A DNA stretch of 64,000 nt from Glandiceps talaboti (Eukaryota; Hemichordata; Enteropneusta; Spengelidae): assembly GCF_964340395.1 (NCBI RefSeq), contig NC_135549.1, forward strand, positions 23,451,842-23,515,841, given 5' to 3'. Made by a program: the position numbers and the translations under genes. Shown piece by piece: positions 50,730 to 64,000 of the stretch (its first letter is position 1; each line of letters starts with the position of its first letter). A model generated the notes under the pieces. The model saw only the letters and a program-made list of their open reading frames with translations, was not told the origin of the DNA and did no database searches.

Positions 50730-51246
50730 CTGTTGATCAATAGCATAAAGTTAGTGGGTAAGAATGCATACACTAGTTTGTTGGAAAAAAAGACCTCCTT
50801 CACAGTCATCAGAAAACGAATTCATGTTAACACACACCTTTTTATACTACATCATATCAAACTGTTATTATTGGAAACATAATGTAAAAAAGAAGACATT
50901 GTTGACAGAGAGAAACAGTTTGATAAGCACGGTAATGTATGCTTTAGTACTTCATTTAGTCAGTTTGGTTAAAGAAATGACCTAACAGTTCACATATGTA
51001 CATTCACTCACAAGCTGGCCAGACGCTTGAAAATTGAGCATGTGACTAAACACCTAACTGAAGCCGTACATCGTAAATTATGGCCGACAGTATCATTTGG
51101 CTTTACTTGTATGTATGCGAGTGTATTAAAGGTTAATATATGAATTTAACAATCGTAACAGCGTATAAAAATAGATTTTTGTCATGACTAGTCAAGCTTA
51201 GTTTTTACACTACGTACGTCCTGCTAATGTCTTAGCGTTGTCTTAG

Positions 51247-51249
51247 TCC

Positions 51250-51311
<62 letters not shown>
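51247..51311. repeat. (TGTC)n microsatellite
   Basis: About 16 tetranucleotide units. Confidence 0.95.
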
Positions 51312-51314
<3 letters not shown>

Positions 51315-51965
51315 GACCATTCATGTGCATGCGAAGTCATTTTCTCTCAATCACAGTTATTCAAATGAATTGAAAGATGGTACATACATGGTTATGTCGA
51401 AAGCTATCTTTAAAGCAAACTGATTAAAATGTGTTGTGTTATCTTCATGTTGTGAGAAATGTTTGATTTATTAAAGCAATATTTGGAAAATATGTTCTTG
51501 GTGAAGCGACATATGACACAGTTGGTAAAATTGTATGTGTTACTTTGCATTATTCAAATTATCATTTTAACATTATTCGGTATGATATTTATCTCAAAAA
51601 CTACTCTCTGCATACTAAATACCCTAATTTGCATACTATTTTAGAAACTATAGAATTTGATTGAATGGAACAATACTTTGCACTGCTGAAAGGAAATCTG
51701 GTCCATATTTTTACGAGCCTTTGCATATCATTGAATTTACTATATCAACATACATTTCCATGAACTTTCCCTTTGTCAATTAATCTTAGAATGCTGCTGT
51801 TACAGGGTGAGTTTGTAGTTTCGATGAGATGAGGTACCAAGTTCTGTCAGACTGACTACAAATTTTGATGTTAAGGTTAACACAATAAAGATAGGAGAGA
51901 TTGATCATTCACTGTGGAAGTGTTTCACTGTCTGGTCTGTATGTTAAGTGTAAAGTTAGATATTT

Positions 51966-52288
51966 GGAAAGTTTAAAGGGTACTTATTTTAGATTTTCAA
52001 TTTATAAAAATTTTTTATCATGGCTTCCTACTTGAAGAATCAATGTGAAACAACATTGACCAAGTATGTTTTTATAACTCAACACATTGCAAAAAGCTTA
52101 AAAATACGTAAAAGGTTTCATTGTATGTACTACAATAACAAAACATTTTACACATTTATTAATTTGTTTGCAATGTATTGGGTTACAATCAAGGACTTGA
52201 CATATGTTGTTTCACATTGATATGTCAAGTAGGAAGCCATGTTTTATAAATTAAAAAATCCAAAAATACCGAGTCATCTTCCATATGG
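51966..52288. mobile_element. Palindromic foldback/MITE, about 320 bp
   Basis: The left arm includes ATTTATAAAA then CATGGCTTCCTACTTGA and ATCAATGTGAAACAACAT. The right arm is the inverse complement of the same stretches (52,205-52,260). Pairing weakens toward both outer ends, so the limits are approximate. The 66-codon frame starting at the ATG in the left arm is a by-product. Confidence 0.72.
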
Positions 52289-52412
52289 CCACTTAAAAAT
52301 GCACAATCCACCAAGTCTACCATACTACAGTCTAGTGTAATAGTAGTAGTACTGCTACTGTTTACATCTATTCATTAACAAAATACAGAACAGACTCTTT
52401 GGAAGCAATGAT

Positions 52413-52456
52413 TGTGTGTTGTGTTGTGTTGTGTTGTGTTGTGTTGTGTTGTGTTG
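52413..52456. repeat. (TGTGT)n microsatellite
   Basis: About eight pentanucleotide units, close to the donor side of EGF exon 2. Confidence 0.95.
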
Positions 52457-52576
52457 TTATCACAAAACCTTGCGGCTAGTCCCGCTGAATTTGATATCTC
52501 GTTTGATTATAAAGTGCATGCGCAATATCAAATCTATCGGTGTGAAGTAAGGACTCTTTTGTATAATAATAGCTAC

Positions 52577-52723
52577 CTTTCGTTTTCTTGATATTGAATG
52601 CATACTGACAGTGTCTCCCAGCATAACCTTTATAACAGGCACACATTCCAAAATGACAGGACCCCTGGTAGAGACAGTCATATTTGGACTTACAATCCCG
52701 GCCAAACCAAGCTGGAACGTCTC
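52577..52723 (-). CDS. EGF-type type I membrane protein, exon 2 (EGF domain)
   Basis: A 147-nt exon with acceptor TTTTTACATCTACAG and donor G|GTAGCT, phase 1 at both ends as usual for shuffled EGF modules. It encodes residues 22-71, with six cysteines at 32, 38, 44, 49, 51 and 60: spacing C-x5-C-x5-C-x4-C-x-C-x8-C, plus the conserved GYAGRHC ending. The short third loop (x4) resembles tenascin/teneurin-type EGF repeats more than ErbB-ligand EGF domains, whose loop is about ten residues. There is no calcium-binding Asp/Asn signature. The domain should fold outside the cell and act in binding or adhesion. Confidence 0.92.
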
Positions 52724-53612
52724 CTGTAGATGTAAAAACGTGACATCGAATGAATGACGTGTAAACATTCCACGAGATATCGAATTTTGGCTTGTCATTT
52801 ATCTTGGAATGTCGTCTGCTACAAAAGACCAATCTCTGTGTTTTCTCATGGACAAAACAATGATGTTTATCTTACATACACATTGTCTGGAGGCTATTAC
52901 CCTTTACAAAAGACGAATGTGTCTTTTCAAAGAAAGCCCGTCTGTCTAACAGGAAACTTCTCTCACCTTCAAGTTTTTTTGAAATCTTAAACAGGCTTCG
53001 TGCATGCACAAGATGTCTACACCATAAGATATCTCTTTCAATTATTAGCTATGTATTTATGGCAATCAATACCATGGAAAATGTCGTCATTGTTGGATAG
53101 AGACTGAAGTGGCTGAGACGTGATCTTTTACACACACGCAACAACAAAAACCTTGAATATGGATGGGGGTTGTAGAAATATAATCAAGTCAGGGGGTAGC
53201 TTAAGTGTGTAGGACTCAGACATTTCAAATTAATCATTTATAGACAGATGAGTGTAGCTCACGTACAACTCATAGTGAAATCAGAATAACTGTTACAATA
53301 TGAATAGATATAGGTAGACCGTTAGGGTTGAGTGGGTGTGAAATAGAACCTCAATGGCTACTATATGCAAGAAATATTTCTGAAAAATTGTTGATATATG
53401 GCATGATTTTAGTTTAATACGATAAATGATTTAAATTTACTATATCGTAAGTGTTTAATAAAACTGAGCAAAAATAAATCATTCATTGAACAATTTTTTC
53501 ACAATGACATCGTAAACTTAGATGGCTTCTACAATAAACAAATGTTGCACACAAAAGAAATGTTTTCCAAAAATTCTGATTAGCCTTTTACATGTTAACA
53601 GAGAATCATCAA

Positions 53613-53613
<1 letters not shown>

Positions 53614-53684
<71 letters not shown>
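53614..53684. repeat. (AT)n microsatellite
   Basis: First of three AT runs in this intron. Confidence 0.95.
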
Positions 53685-54092
<408 letters not shown>

Positions 54093-55823
54093 GTTCACCC
54101 ACTACACAAAACGATATTCAATCCGTATATTGCGTTGATAGCCACGTATTTTTCGTTGTGATTCTGCAGAGACGTGAAGCAATTACTGTGTCCAAATGTG
54201 CACTGAATTTTAAATAAAGCTTGTGCAGACATACAATTTGATTGTCTGATTTACTTCAACTTATCGACGCGACTCGAGGCTAGTAAAACCTGACTGGGTT
54301 CATCTATATACGTCAAAACAAAATCTCGGTCAATACGTATTACTGACGTCGTTGTGTGTGTGTCGACGTGTAAAACGTCACTAGTGGCATCATGAACGCT
54401 TATTTACTTGGGGGCTTAGACAAATGAGGGCCCTTAAGTCATTAATAAATGAGAATATAGCGACAATAAATCACGGAAAGCTAAATATACTTTATATGTA
54501 CCCCAGACATCTACAATCAAGTCACGTTTAGAGGGTAACGAGGAGAGATGTTTGTTATTATAACTGACAAAATCAGTATTGTGGTCATAGTCTTTGCATA
54601 GAAGAAAATCCTGTATTTTGCAGCCGACAATTTATGACGGTTTAAGTTAGTCATCGTAATGTGTTATTGAAAGGCTGTCAGACTAGACATATCATATACG
54701 ATATCAACCTTTACTGACACAGGTTATGCAGCAAAACCCACCGATATTTCTGTATTGGGTCAAATAGGTTAGATGCCAAATAACAGAGATCTCTTAAGGT
54801 GCGTCAGTTGTACAAGAGGGCAAGCAAATAGTTGTTAAATTCACGTCAATATTGAAGACGGCTCCGGCGAGTAAAATAACAGAGTTGGCTTCATATGAGT
54901 AAACAGTCGTACGGTGAAGTCTGATTGATGTCTAGACAACCTGCGGAACCCGTCATATGGCATTTAGACCATGCCACTCATCATGCATGTATATACAAAG
55001 AGTTTCTCAGCAGTACACCTCTCAAACCTCCTATTTCGGGGTCAATCCGTTGACTACACTACTTGTTAAATCAAACATCACTACCAGGAGATATCTAAAC
55101 CTCAAAGTTCCATTTTATCATATCCCCACAATTTTCCTGTGCTGACGTATAGACTTATTTTTTTTCTTCTGGTTACTGGTAGGTCAGTGCTTGTGTCAAT
55201 CAACCTGGGTGGATGCTAACAAGAGTTACTATCTGCAGAGCTTTTCTAAACAGTTTGAAGAAACACATCAGTCATAGCTGCTCGTACAATCATAGCGTAA
55301 AACCAATATTTGTTTCACTTTGTAATCACCTGATATGTGACAAGTAATATTTGTTCCGTTAAGATTAACTTTCCAGTCAATGATTATCTAGAAGACGTTA
55401 TGACTATTATCTATCTTTACATTTTATTGGGTAAAGTCTATCAGTACAGAATCTGCAACCTCGTTCACAGTACACTAGTTTTTTGATATATGGATACAGA
55501 ATTGGATTTTTGATGGCTTTGACAGCCAATCAATTTATAAGCAAGTACCTCTAGCGACTCTTTTCAACGTCAATGTCGTCTCTGATATATTTGTAAAATT
55601 CAGACTGACTCCTCAATTAATTTTAATCACCGTGTCACTATCACAGCTGGGTAGTATTGTGTTGACACTTTCCGACGTAAACTCTGATTTATGTGACCGT
55701 CGTCCTTGATAAACTTAAAATACCTGGCGCTTGTGTTAACATTTTCTATGAAATATGTTGAATAAATAATCTTGAACGGACTCTATACGAGGAATGAATT
55801 AAAGTGTAACGTGTAACACTTAC

Positions 55824-55887
55824 TATGGCATAAAATAATCGGCAAACCGCATACCAGGAGAACAGACGCAAATGGCCAGGATGACAT
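55824..55887 (-). CDS. EGF-stalk-transmembrane type I protein, exon 1 (start and signal peptide)
   Basis: ATG at 55,887 opens MSSWPFASVLLVCGLPIILC then H, a clean signal peptide, ending at the consensus donor ATA|GTAAGT in phase 1. Joined to 52,723-52,577, 50,729-50,568, 46,689-46,450 and 36,148-35,700 the coding length is exactly 1,062 nt with no stop before the end, giving 353 residues. The order is signal 1-21, EGF 32-60, glycosylated stalk 71-125, helix 156-174 and cytoplasmic tail 175-353. The product should be a cell-surface receptor, ligand precursor or adhesion protein; I know no named orthologue. An acceptor-like TTTCTCTACAG lies 4 nt before the ATG, so a 5' UTR exon may exist upstream. 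Confidence 0.82.
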
Positions 55888-56012
55888 ATGCCTGTAGAGA
55901 AATACAATGTAAATGATGATGTATGTAATGTATATGTCTAGGCATGTTTAATTCCTGTGCACACCATCACCGCGATACTGATATTCCATGAATACGATGC
56001 GACGCAACTTCA

Positions 56013-56103
56013 TTCATTCATTCATTCATTCATTCATTCATTCATTCATTCATTCATTCATTCATTCATTCATTCATTCATTCATTCATTCATTCATTCA
56101 TTC
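56013..56103. repeat. (ATTC)n microsatellite
   Basis: About 22 tetranucleotide units just upstream of the EGF-gene start. Confidence 0.97.
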
Positions 56104-56981
56104 ACCAAGAACCCATACTCCATTTACTTAATTAAGCCAGTTTGGCAGAAAACAGCAGTGAATACCCAACACAAAATCATATTCAGACGGCAGCGGCCAC
56201 GAAAACAAAATTAAAGTATCAGAAAATTGATTCTTGTAATCTGAATATATTCAGCTCGAAATGATGCTATACGGCTTAGTTGTGAGTTGCCCTGGCAACC
56301 ACTAGCACACATGTACATGTATAGGTAATGAATGAAGGAGTCCAGACCTTGCGCAGACGACACCTCTTAATGCGTATAATGGAAACTGAAAATACGTCTT
56401 GAGGCTTTCTGCATATATTGATTTCTATCAGTAGCACCGTAACTGGTGATGCCAAATGATATTCATATATATTCATAAACAGTGAACATATAATTTATGT
56501 CGTTTTCGTGGGTTGATTAATTTTATTGATTAATGTTTCGTGAAAACACCCAGGTGGACAATTACACGAATTATTTCTTGAATTGTCTCCGAATAATTTA
56601 TATTAGAGTTGATCAGACTAAACGGTATAATAAGTAAGAAATATGATATTTTGATTCTGGAAAATCACTCTATTTAAAAAAAAAATAAGACCATAAAATC
56701 ACGAGTCTAATAATCAGAGTAAGTTAGGAGAAATGAGGTAAGAGATTAAAAGTACATAGACGACCTTCAAATAACCGACATTGCAGTGGTTGTTTTCGTT
56801 CCCACGAATGGCCATAGCACTCGTGTGTGATCTACACAATTTTCTAAGATTTCTTAAGTTACTTCTTTACGTAAAATTCGCCAACGCAAATAGATGACGT
56901 ACATATATACACGACAAATGATATATTACCCTCAAAAGAAGAGCAGTCGGCACCTCCCTGACTACTCTTGCCATCCACACC
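56104..56981. other. No gene seen upstream of the EGF-type gene
   Basis: May include the promoter, but no TATA, CpG cluster or known element stands out. Confidence 0.4.
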
Positions 56982-57234
56982 CCCATCATCATCATCATTA
57001 TCATAATCACCATCACCATCATCATCATCATCATCATCATGATGATGATGATGATCATCATCATCATCATCAACAACAACAACATCATCGTTATCATGAG
57101 CATGATCATGATCATGATCATCATCGTCATCATCATGAAGATGATGACGATCATCATCATCATCGTCGTCGTCGTCGTGGTAACCCTCCTCCTCCTCCTC
57201 CGCCTCCTCCTCCTCCTCCTCCTCCTCCTCCTCC

Positions 57235-57288
<54 letters not shown>
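56982..57288. repeat. Compound trinucleotide tract (CAT)n/(CTC)n
   Basis: Mixed CAT, GAT, CAA, GTC and CTC runs, partly self-complementary (CATCATGATGATG). Poly-His, poly-Met and poly-Arg frames over it are artefacts. Confidence 0.95.
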
Positions 57289-59699
57289 CTGTATTAAGGA
57301 AAACATCAGTCGGTCAGAATCAAGAAGATGAAACATGTCTTACCTTCAATAATATGACTTTCCCGGGCAAAATAATACTGAGGAGGAAAAGGTTGATATC
57401 CTGTAATCGAATCCCTATTTCACCTTCTTTGAATGTCTTCGATATGTCTTGAAGACGGTGTGATAATCGCGACGGAGTTCATAGGAGCGGAACAGTTCTT
57501 TTCTCGATCAGTCGCGATTTATTCATAATTTGGCGAAACCACAAACCATTTTCAGAATCTGCTTAGTCGTTTGTGTGTCCCAGCGATTGTAGAAATAATG
57601 TTAAACGGTCATAAACCATCAAGAACATGCCAGAATTGCTACAAATTGAGACTATGTGTGCGCATGCGTCGATCTCAGGTGATGCGAAAGGCCGTATATC
57701 CGGGTTACAAAGTTACCACATGCACGATTTCAACATCAGGGAAATTGAAGTACGTCACGTTTGTTTAACCTTTGTAGTACTAATCGTTGTCACACAGAGA
57801 GAATCCTTGAAATGTGGTAATCAAAACAACACATTTCTTATCCTTGCTTAAAATACTTCAAATATAAATCCCAGCTTAGTAATAGAATGACTCAATTGAA
57901 ATGTTTTAAAATTAGCCATACGTTCGAATTCTATTGGGTTTAAAATATGAATAAAAATCTCCATATTCATATAATAGTTTACTGTTAAGATAACCACGTT
58001 TATATCGCTAATCCTTTTAGAATTCGTCAAAATTTCCAACAAAAGCTATCTTTGCTTGCTTGGTTTCAAAAATGATACTCATATGCCTGGAGAGGAAGCG
58101 TGAGTCCTTGAAATTCAAACACATCTGGAATATTCAAGAGTTCGTAGATCCGCACATGTCCACATAAAGCTATATAGAGAGCTGGGAGATACCATTGAGA
58201 AATCCAGTCACGCTTATTTCGTATCTTTTAATGGTCAACATACTCTGAAATTCTGACATGCCACTCTGCTTTTTATAGATAATTTAATCTAGTTACTTTA
58301 AACCCCAACTTGTTTGATATACATTAATCACATTACAGTTGTCTAATAGGATGAATTAGTAGCTGTGCCCGTTGCGTCATCAGTATTATTACTGAGTCTT
58401 TGGGCACTTACAGTGAATTTTACAATACCGTGCAGTTTTTCTGCTTGATGTTATCCCCCCCCCCCACAAGAAACTACATATGCCGCACTTCAATAGCAAG
58501 ATAGCATTTTTTTGCTACATTTAGTCTATTTCTTGCTACATTTAGTCTAAATGAAATAAACCAGTTAAATGTATTGCAGACATTCAGGCGACAATGGTTT
58601 TCTTAGTATCAAACATTCGATGAAATGTCCTTTGCCGTGTTCATATGATGTCTGTATGTGGCATGTGTAGTTCATTTCACTAAGGCAAAATGTAGCAAGA
58701 AGCTGTACTCATTCAATCTTGCTATCTTAAAGTGTAGCAAATCCAGTTTCTTATTGGTTTCTGCATGGTTGTATCAAACAGAAAAGCTACACGGCCACGG
58801 TTGTGTGAAATTCATTGTAGTACATATCAATATTAGTTGTACTATGTACGGATATGTTTATTTTATTTTTTCTACCCGTCTTTTGAAGTGCAAGCATCAA
58901 AAACAATAGCTTAGCATTAAAATTTATCTGATTAAGGAATGGTCATTTAGTACATGGCAAAATTACTGATCCTGACCCCCCCCCCTTCCTCTGTACTGTG
59001 TACTGAAAAAGTGACCCTCCCATAACAGCCTAAAGACCTTGAACAAAAATCACTGACCCTCCCCTTTTCTGTGTACTAAAATAGTGACCCTCCCCCTAAC
59101 TTCTTAACGACTATATATAACTTTTAACATACATAATGACGTCTACATTTTCTCTTAACTACTGTAACAATTTATCTCTTTCCCGAAGAAATTTCTGAAC
59201 CCAATAAATTTGTGTTCGTCAATGTTTGGCCACTAGTGTACTCTTAAAGAATTTCCTGTGGCGATTTCAGCTGGTTCAAGAACAGCGTCCTCGGTGGCGC
59301 TCTTCGTAGGTAAACGTACTTTGGCAAGAAAATTTGTACGGAAATAGACGTAAATTCTCACCATTTTACCTTTTTTTGAATAAAAAATGTTTAGGGTCGG
59401 CGGCTTAAATTAGGGTCGGTCGGGGGGTTTATTTGGCCCTTAGCTACTATTTTGAGTATTCATATTGTCTATCTATAGCCGTAGCGTACTGCATTATATA
59501 GTAGTTATAAATAAGGCAATTGAATATCACCCTGGCCAGTACTTTATATAAATGTCACACAAGGTAAAGATATTTACAGAAATAAGAACAAGGTAATGCA
59601 TGATATATTTTCAAGTTATCATAAAAATCAATGGGTTGAAAGGGCGAATTGTTTTATGGATTATATGAACCCATAAAAGTTGTGCCCTTTTAGCTGCAC
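57289..59699. other. No gene recognised
   Basis: Contains a poly-C run (58,456-58,465), related stretches GTGACCCTCCC between 58,970 and 59,100 and TAGGGTCGG near 59,395-59,425 that suggest an old MITE, and weakly inverted TTGCTACATTTAG segments at 58,510-58,750. Open frames here lack motifs and splice support. Confidence 0.4.
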
Positions 59700-59703
59700 T
59701 TTA

Positions 59704-59940
59704 TTAGGGTTTATCCGAGACGCTGATATTGGTGAGACGGAAGCCTTCGGAAAGTCCATCAGGCATAATAAAATGAAGAGTACTCTGTAAGGTTAATGGG
59801 GAGTGATGTACTTCCATTCGACCGAAACTGAGATACAGTCGATGGCTGGCCGCATTTATGAAGTTATAGTATTCGCCATACTCGAATGCGGCAATATGAC
59901 ACCGAAGCAATCGGCTTAATTCGTAACCAGCTGAAATATG
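59704..59940 (-). other. Weak candidate terminal exon, minus strand
   Basis: A good acceptor (AACTAATTCATATTTCAG) is followed by about 78 open codons: GYELSRLLRCHIAAFEYGEY continuing to LTNISVSDKP and TAA. AATAAA overlaps the stop region (59,700-59,705). The amino-acid mix looks protein-like, but no motif is recognised and no partner exon is found. Confidence 0.25.
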
Positions 59941-61044
59941 AATTAGTTGCTGATCATGCGATTTTCTTTTTCTTTTCTTCTCCTAGGAGATTATCAGATT
60001 GTCCCATCATCTTTGGAAGTGAAATTCCCCAACTCCATCACGAAAATTGAAAGTAGCATTTGTCATCCAATGGGTGATACAATCGTTATAGCTTAACCGC
60101 AGCTACAGCATAGACATCACGCAGTCTAAGAACGAAATGTGATATTTTATAATGGCTCAGCAATTACAACTGCTTTTGATATGCATACACAGTGTATTTC
60201 TATTTTTTATGTATCCTCATTCGATTTAAACACGGTCTCGATACGTACATAAGAGGTACTGTGTTGGCAAACACGTCGTGGAGTAAAATAGCAACATAAC
60301 AATTTGTAACGATCGAACATAATTGAAATGGAGTTATTAAGGGTAATAAAATTCAGTACGCGTGAAGCCTCTCTCCGTATTTACCGTACATACAGAAAAT
60401 TACCAAACACTGTACATAACTACTTCAATCTAAAACCATTAGGGGCAGAACACACAAGATTAGCAGGTGATCGTGCGAAAAAGACTATAAATAATAAATA
60501 ACAACAAATAAACAAAATATACAAATGACGTATTGGCATTTTGAAGTGCATTGCTATGGTGATAAATGCAAACCAAGTATGATAAAATTGAAATTAAGGA
60601 TGAGACTGTATCTCTCAGTGAAAACGCGTTATGGCCCAAAAAGTAATGTGACCACTGGGAACAATTGATTACATGCTATGGAGCTCGATATGTCGTTTGT
60701 ATGTCATATCCTGAATTATAAAGTCTTTAGATAAATTGCGACAGATGGTGGTAGATCGGTTATATAAATGTGTCGGCGCTGACACGTTTATTTGTGAGTT
60801 ACAAGCACCTATTACGTCATAAAACCATATAAATTTTGTGGCTAGATTAGATATTAGTATTCTACGTCTGGTTAGATGTGTTAACATTAACGGTTAATTG
60901 GTGACCATAGATCGATGGATCTGTGGTCGAAGGCTTTAAATCTCTTAACAACTTTAATTGATCGTGACAAAAATTATAACTGTGCAATTCTAATTTCAAA
61001 ACATTCTACCTAGTGTGTATGCTTATTTATAAAGGATCCATTTT
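59941..61044. other. No gene seen
   Basis: A/T-rich sequence without recognised features. Confidence 0.45.
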
Positions 61045-61071
61045 TAACTTCCGTAAGGGGAGGTTATGTTC

Positions 61072-61134
<63 letters not shown>

Positions 61135-61660
61135 ATCTTAATTATGCACATTTTCAGAGCCGAGTAGGTTGTGATCAATATTATATAAATAATAAGTCAT
61201 TTGCATAATTGACGACTTTTGTTTTCAGTTTATTTTTAAAAAAAAGGTAGTTCATATTAAATGAAACCATGTTTTCACTCTTCAATGCTTCATATTCCAC
61301 TTCTTACGTACATCAACCATAATAAAGTGCACGTGCCCTATAGAATTTGTTTATGTAGTTTGCTAACGTACGTTGTTTTTAATTGTAATTAATGATTTGC
61401 ATAATGAATGGTTTTTGACAATATCTTTAGAATGCAAACTTCATATTTCATATAATTTAATTTGGTGCACTTATTTCTGATAACAAAGCGCATGTATCCT
61501 ATAAAGTTTGGTAATATAGTTTGGTATAATTAATTTGCCAATTAATGAGTCAGAATTTTTCAATCCGACAATGCGGGTAGGAATAAAACTCTACAGGAAT
61601 TGCCCACATTGGAATCTGAAGGCATTCAGTTTATACATCTAGCTGCAGATCTAGTTCATG
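61045..61660 (+). repeat. Second copy of the CTTCCGTAAGG/octamer repeat family
   Basis: The head AACTTCCGTAAGGGGAGGTT is followed by (TGTC)n at 61,074-61,134. Body units contain CATTTGCATAATTGACGA and GATTTGCATAATGAATGG, and the end GGCATTCAGTTTATACAT is present. Compared with 28,570-29,690 the microsatellite has a different unit at the same place. Confidence 0.75.
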
Positions 61661-61775
61661 ACTTTGGATTATACCATTAGGTATTGAATTCAATACACCC
61701 CTAAAGTGTTTTTCCAAAAGATACCTTCAGGAATGGGCTTCGGCATTGCTGACAAATCATATATTTAGCACTCCT

Positions 61776-61779
61776 GTGT

Positions 61780-61824
<45 letters not shown>
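61776..61824. repeat. (TG)n microsatellite
   Basis: About 23 TG units. Confidence 0.95.
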
Positions 61825-61825
<1 letters not shown>

Positions 61826-63589
61826 CCACAGTCGTCGTACACTCGGCAACTTCGTCCTCGTACTTGTACGGTAGGCAATATGCCAAGTAATTGCTCACAC
61901 CAGGTGCAGGATTAGCAGACAACGTGTACTAGGTAAGGGTCTGAGTAAGAGGCGGTGAATGTAAAATAATTGTTTTACACGTGCTAACGTAAGTCAATAA
62001 AGTTTCTACCCCTATATTACCAAGTTTAAACTTTCTTTTTTTTATACATTTGACATATGACCCTTAAGCTAGACCTGGATCTTCAGGTTCAATTACTGAA
62101 ATTCAGCAATGCCCTGCACTATCATAACACTAGTATTTATTTGTTGCCACCAATTTCTTTTAAATCATATCTCCATTTAATCACATTTGAGGAGGTGACA
62201 TGTGCCTTCCACGAAGACTTGTTTTTTCTGGATGTTAATTCAAATTATGTATTCTATGCTTTAGCCTGGTGAATGCCATTGTATTTAATGGAGAGCAATT
62301 GACTTGAAATTAAAACTGTTCGTTATTAATCACCTCATATCATAAAATATGACAATCACCCACAATGCAAATCGACAACCTTAACCTTGCACAAAGAAAG
62401 ATACGATACTCTGTCTGCTGGAACTGGAACTATTTTGTTATATATACTGAATCAATGGAAAGTTTGAGGAAGACATATCTGCTAACGAAGAAACTATCTT
62501 TACCACGTGACCTTTGCAGAAGAGTAGGCCGTATTGATCATGACATTTACGCAATCACAGTGCAATTGAACGTTACATAAAACCATTATCATACTGTGCA
62601 CTATCACCAATAAATTTGTGTCCGGGTGAGGCTATGCTTGAGCAGGCGCAGCTATAATATTCCTAATTGTGACCCCGACTATGACACATGTTGTAGTCTT
62701 GATTGGCAAATAATTTACTCAATCTGTCGGCTGCATACAAAACACACACTGAGGAAAACCTGTCCATTATTGGAACCTAGTCTAAATGTAGTTTATATAA
62801 AGCTCTAAGGTTTTATCAAACAGTTTGAACAGAATGTTGCGTGTTGATTTGGAATTGATTTAAGACGTTGTCTTGAATACCGAATTAACCATTAAAAGCC
62901 TTACATCTTGTTTTACTCAATACTTCAAGTTGTGAGTGCCATCGAAGAGCGTTCGATATCGGAAAAAAGGGGTCACAAGACACAATGTGTTGAATTTCAA
63001 ACGCGATGTAGAGGCAAGCCGCACGCCTTATGTTGAAAGAGTAGCCTACTAGACTAACCTTCGTTTTTATGTTTTAAAATATTTGCGTAAGTAACTCTGA
63101 GTCACTAAATTAACGACAATGTACACAAGTATGAAAAAGATCAAAAAACGAAAATGACCATCCAGTTTGCAAAACAAATGAAACGTACATTTCATGTTGT
63201 AACACTTTTTGTTCAATATATAAAGCTTAATGTTACAATTTCCAAAATGAAAAATGACATTAATTTAAAATTGTAAATTGACGATTACCCAGCATGATCA
63301 TTAGTTTAAAAAGCGTATGATATGATTTGAAGTACATGTACAAATCATAACACGTCTCGCTCGTGACATCATGTTATCAAAATATTTATTTAGCTTCAAC
63401 TGTTGTCCATAGCCTTTATCATATGACCACAGTCTCTTAAACATGACCCTTTTCTGTATTTTATGAGTTAATGGCTTAGATGTTAGATAGACTTTATCTA
63501 TGATTTACGGTTCTGTTTTTATCTGATAAATTATGCGCAAACTACGAGGCGCCGAATGTAAAATATTTGATTTACACCTCGTGCTATGG
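61825..63589. other. No gene recognised
   Basis: A short minus-strand open stretch at 61,830-61,928 (acceptor CCTTACCTAG, then YTLSANPAPGVSNYLAYCLP) looks protein-like but runs into the TG repeat with no donor. Nothing else stands out. Confidence 0.35.
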
Positions 63590-63920
63590 TAAGTGACATA
63601 CAAAGGTAAATGGCACATGCATGAGTACGTACTTTATACACGCATAGTGGCAAACGACATACGCATGACAATAAATGATACACGCATAAAGTTAAATGGT
63701 GCATCAGAAAAATAAATGTCACACACACAAGGCAAACGTTGCACGTATAAATAAATTGCACACATAAAGGTAAATGGTGCACGTATGAAAGTAAATGACA
63801 CACACAAAACAAACGACGCACGTTGAATATAAATGATGCATAAAGCAAACGACGCACTATGAAAGTGACGTACATATAATGACGTACACATGAAAATAAA
63901 TGACACACAGTAAGGTGAAA
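63590..63920. repeat. Degenerate minisatellite, about 20-25 bp unit
   Basis: Repeated AAATGACACACGCATGAAAG-like units with heavy divergence and variable spacing. Reverse-strand frames (repeated CVCHL/FIVMRMSF-like) are by-products of the repeat. Confidence 0.6.
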
Positions 63921-64000
63921 TGTACGCGCTATCAGATATTTTGAGAAATTTATATACCACCGATTTTGTACACATGATAAAAATATTCATCAGATAAGAA

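Larger units (their letters stand above)
50730..52576. other. Intron 2 of the EGF-type gene
   Basis: 1.85 kb with a (TGTC)n run, a foldback element at about 51,966-52,288 and a (TGTGT)n run. No exon recognised. Confidence 0.65.

Noticed and set aside
52020-52220. 66-codon frame starting MASYLKNQ
   Set aside because: Lies in a palindromic element; the same ATG context occurs inverted in the other arm.
56900-56960. Possible extra signal-peptide exon reading MARVVREVPTALLL
   Set aside because: Weak hydrophobic run and donor; exon 1 at 55.8 kb already supplies a better start.
56867-57331. Poly-Met/Arg and poly-His frames
   Set aside because: Artefacts of CAT and CTC trinucleotide runs.
57571-57851. 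Two overlapping plus-strand frames at 57.6 kb
   Set aside because: Basic, motif-free, no splice or poly(A) support.
61701-61928. Minus-strand frame with ANPAPGVSNYLAYCLP
   Set aside because: Protein-like for about 33 codons with a fair acceptor, but it runs through a TG repeat and has no donor; too weak to call an exon.

Overview
The window looks like genomic DNA of an aquatic metazoan, most likely an invertebrate deuterostome or a lophotrochozoan. The evidence is short exons with GT-AG introns of up to about 10 kb, abundant microsatellites, and CR1-, L2-, Tx1- and Penelope-type retroelement remnants. Species cannot be fixed from sequence alone. Host genes here have short exons, so I rebuilt them from splice sites, intron phase and protein motifs rather than from long open frames.

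Left part (1-13.5 kb). Copy A of a long direct duplication (about 150-3,345) is followed by a dead CR1-type LINE on the minus strand (about 13.1 kb down to 3.62 kb). That LINE is split by a complete Tx1-clade LINE on the plus strand (about 5,867-11,796) with two intact ORFs. The Tx1 element lies exactly between (TTC)34 and (TTC)5. This fits a target-specific insertion into a (TTC)n tract, one that arose from the lysine-rich hinge codons of the CR1 ORF. A broken Penelope-type reverse transcriptase abuts the CR1 5' end.

14-18.4 kb. A minus-strand Ly6/uPAR-type (three-finger) gene has four phase-consistent exons. Together they give ten cysteines, the terminal CC-x5-CN motif and a hydrophobic GPI-type tail. 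The signal-peptide exon was not found. Introns and flanks carry an L2-type LINE fragment, a 584-bp foldback element and a 256-bp palindrome.

19.4-28.2 kb. Copy B of the duplication has a greatly expanded 31-bp minisatellite and two tandem copies of an extra 1.9-3 kb block that copy A lacks.

28.5-33.6 kb. A repeat family here carries octamer-like motifs. A putative small plus-strand gene follows, with a CRE near 30.5 kb and a last exon at 31.6-31.9 kb.

35.7-55.9 kb. A minus-strand five-exon gene encodes a predicted 353-residue type I membrane protein: signal peptide, one EGF-like domain, Ser/Thr-rich N-glycosylated stalk, transmembrane helix and a long acidic-tailed cytoplasmic region. All four introns are phase 1. 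The introns hold LINE tails, long microsatellites, foldback elements and a hAT-like MITE.

56-64 kb. No convincing gene. There is microsatellite, a second copy of the octamer-bearing repeat family, a degenerate minisatellite and two weak exon candidates.
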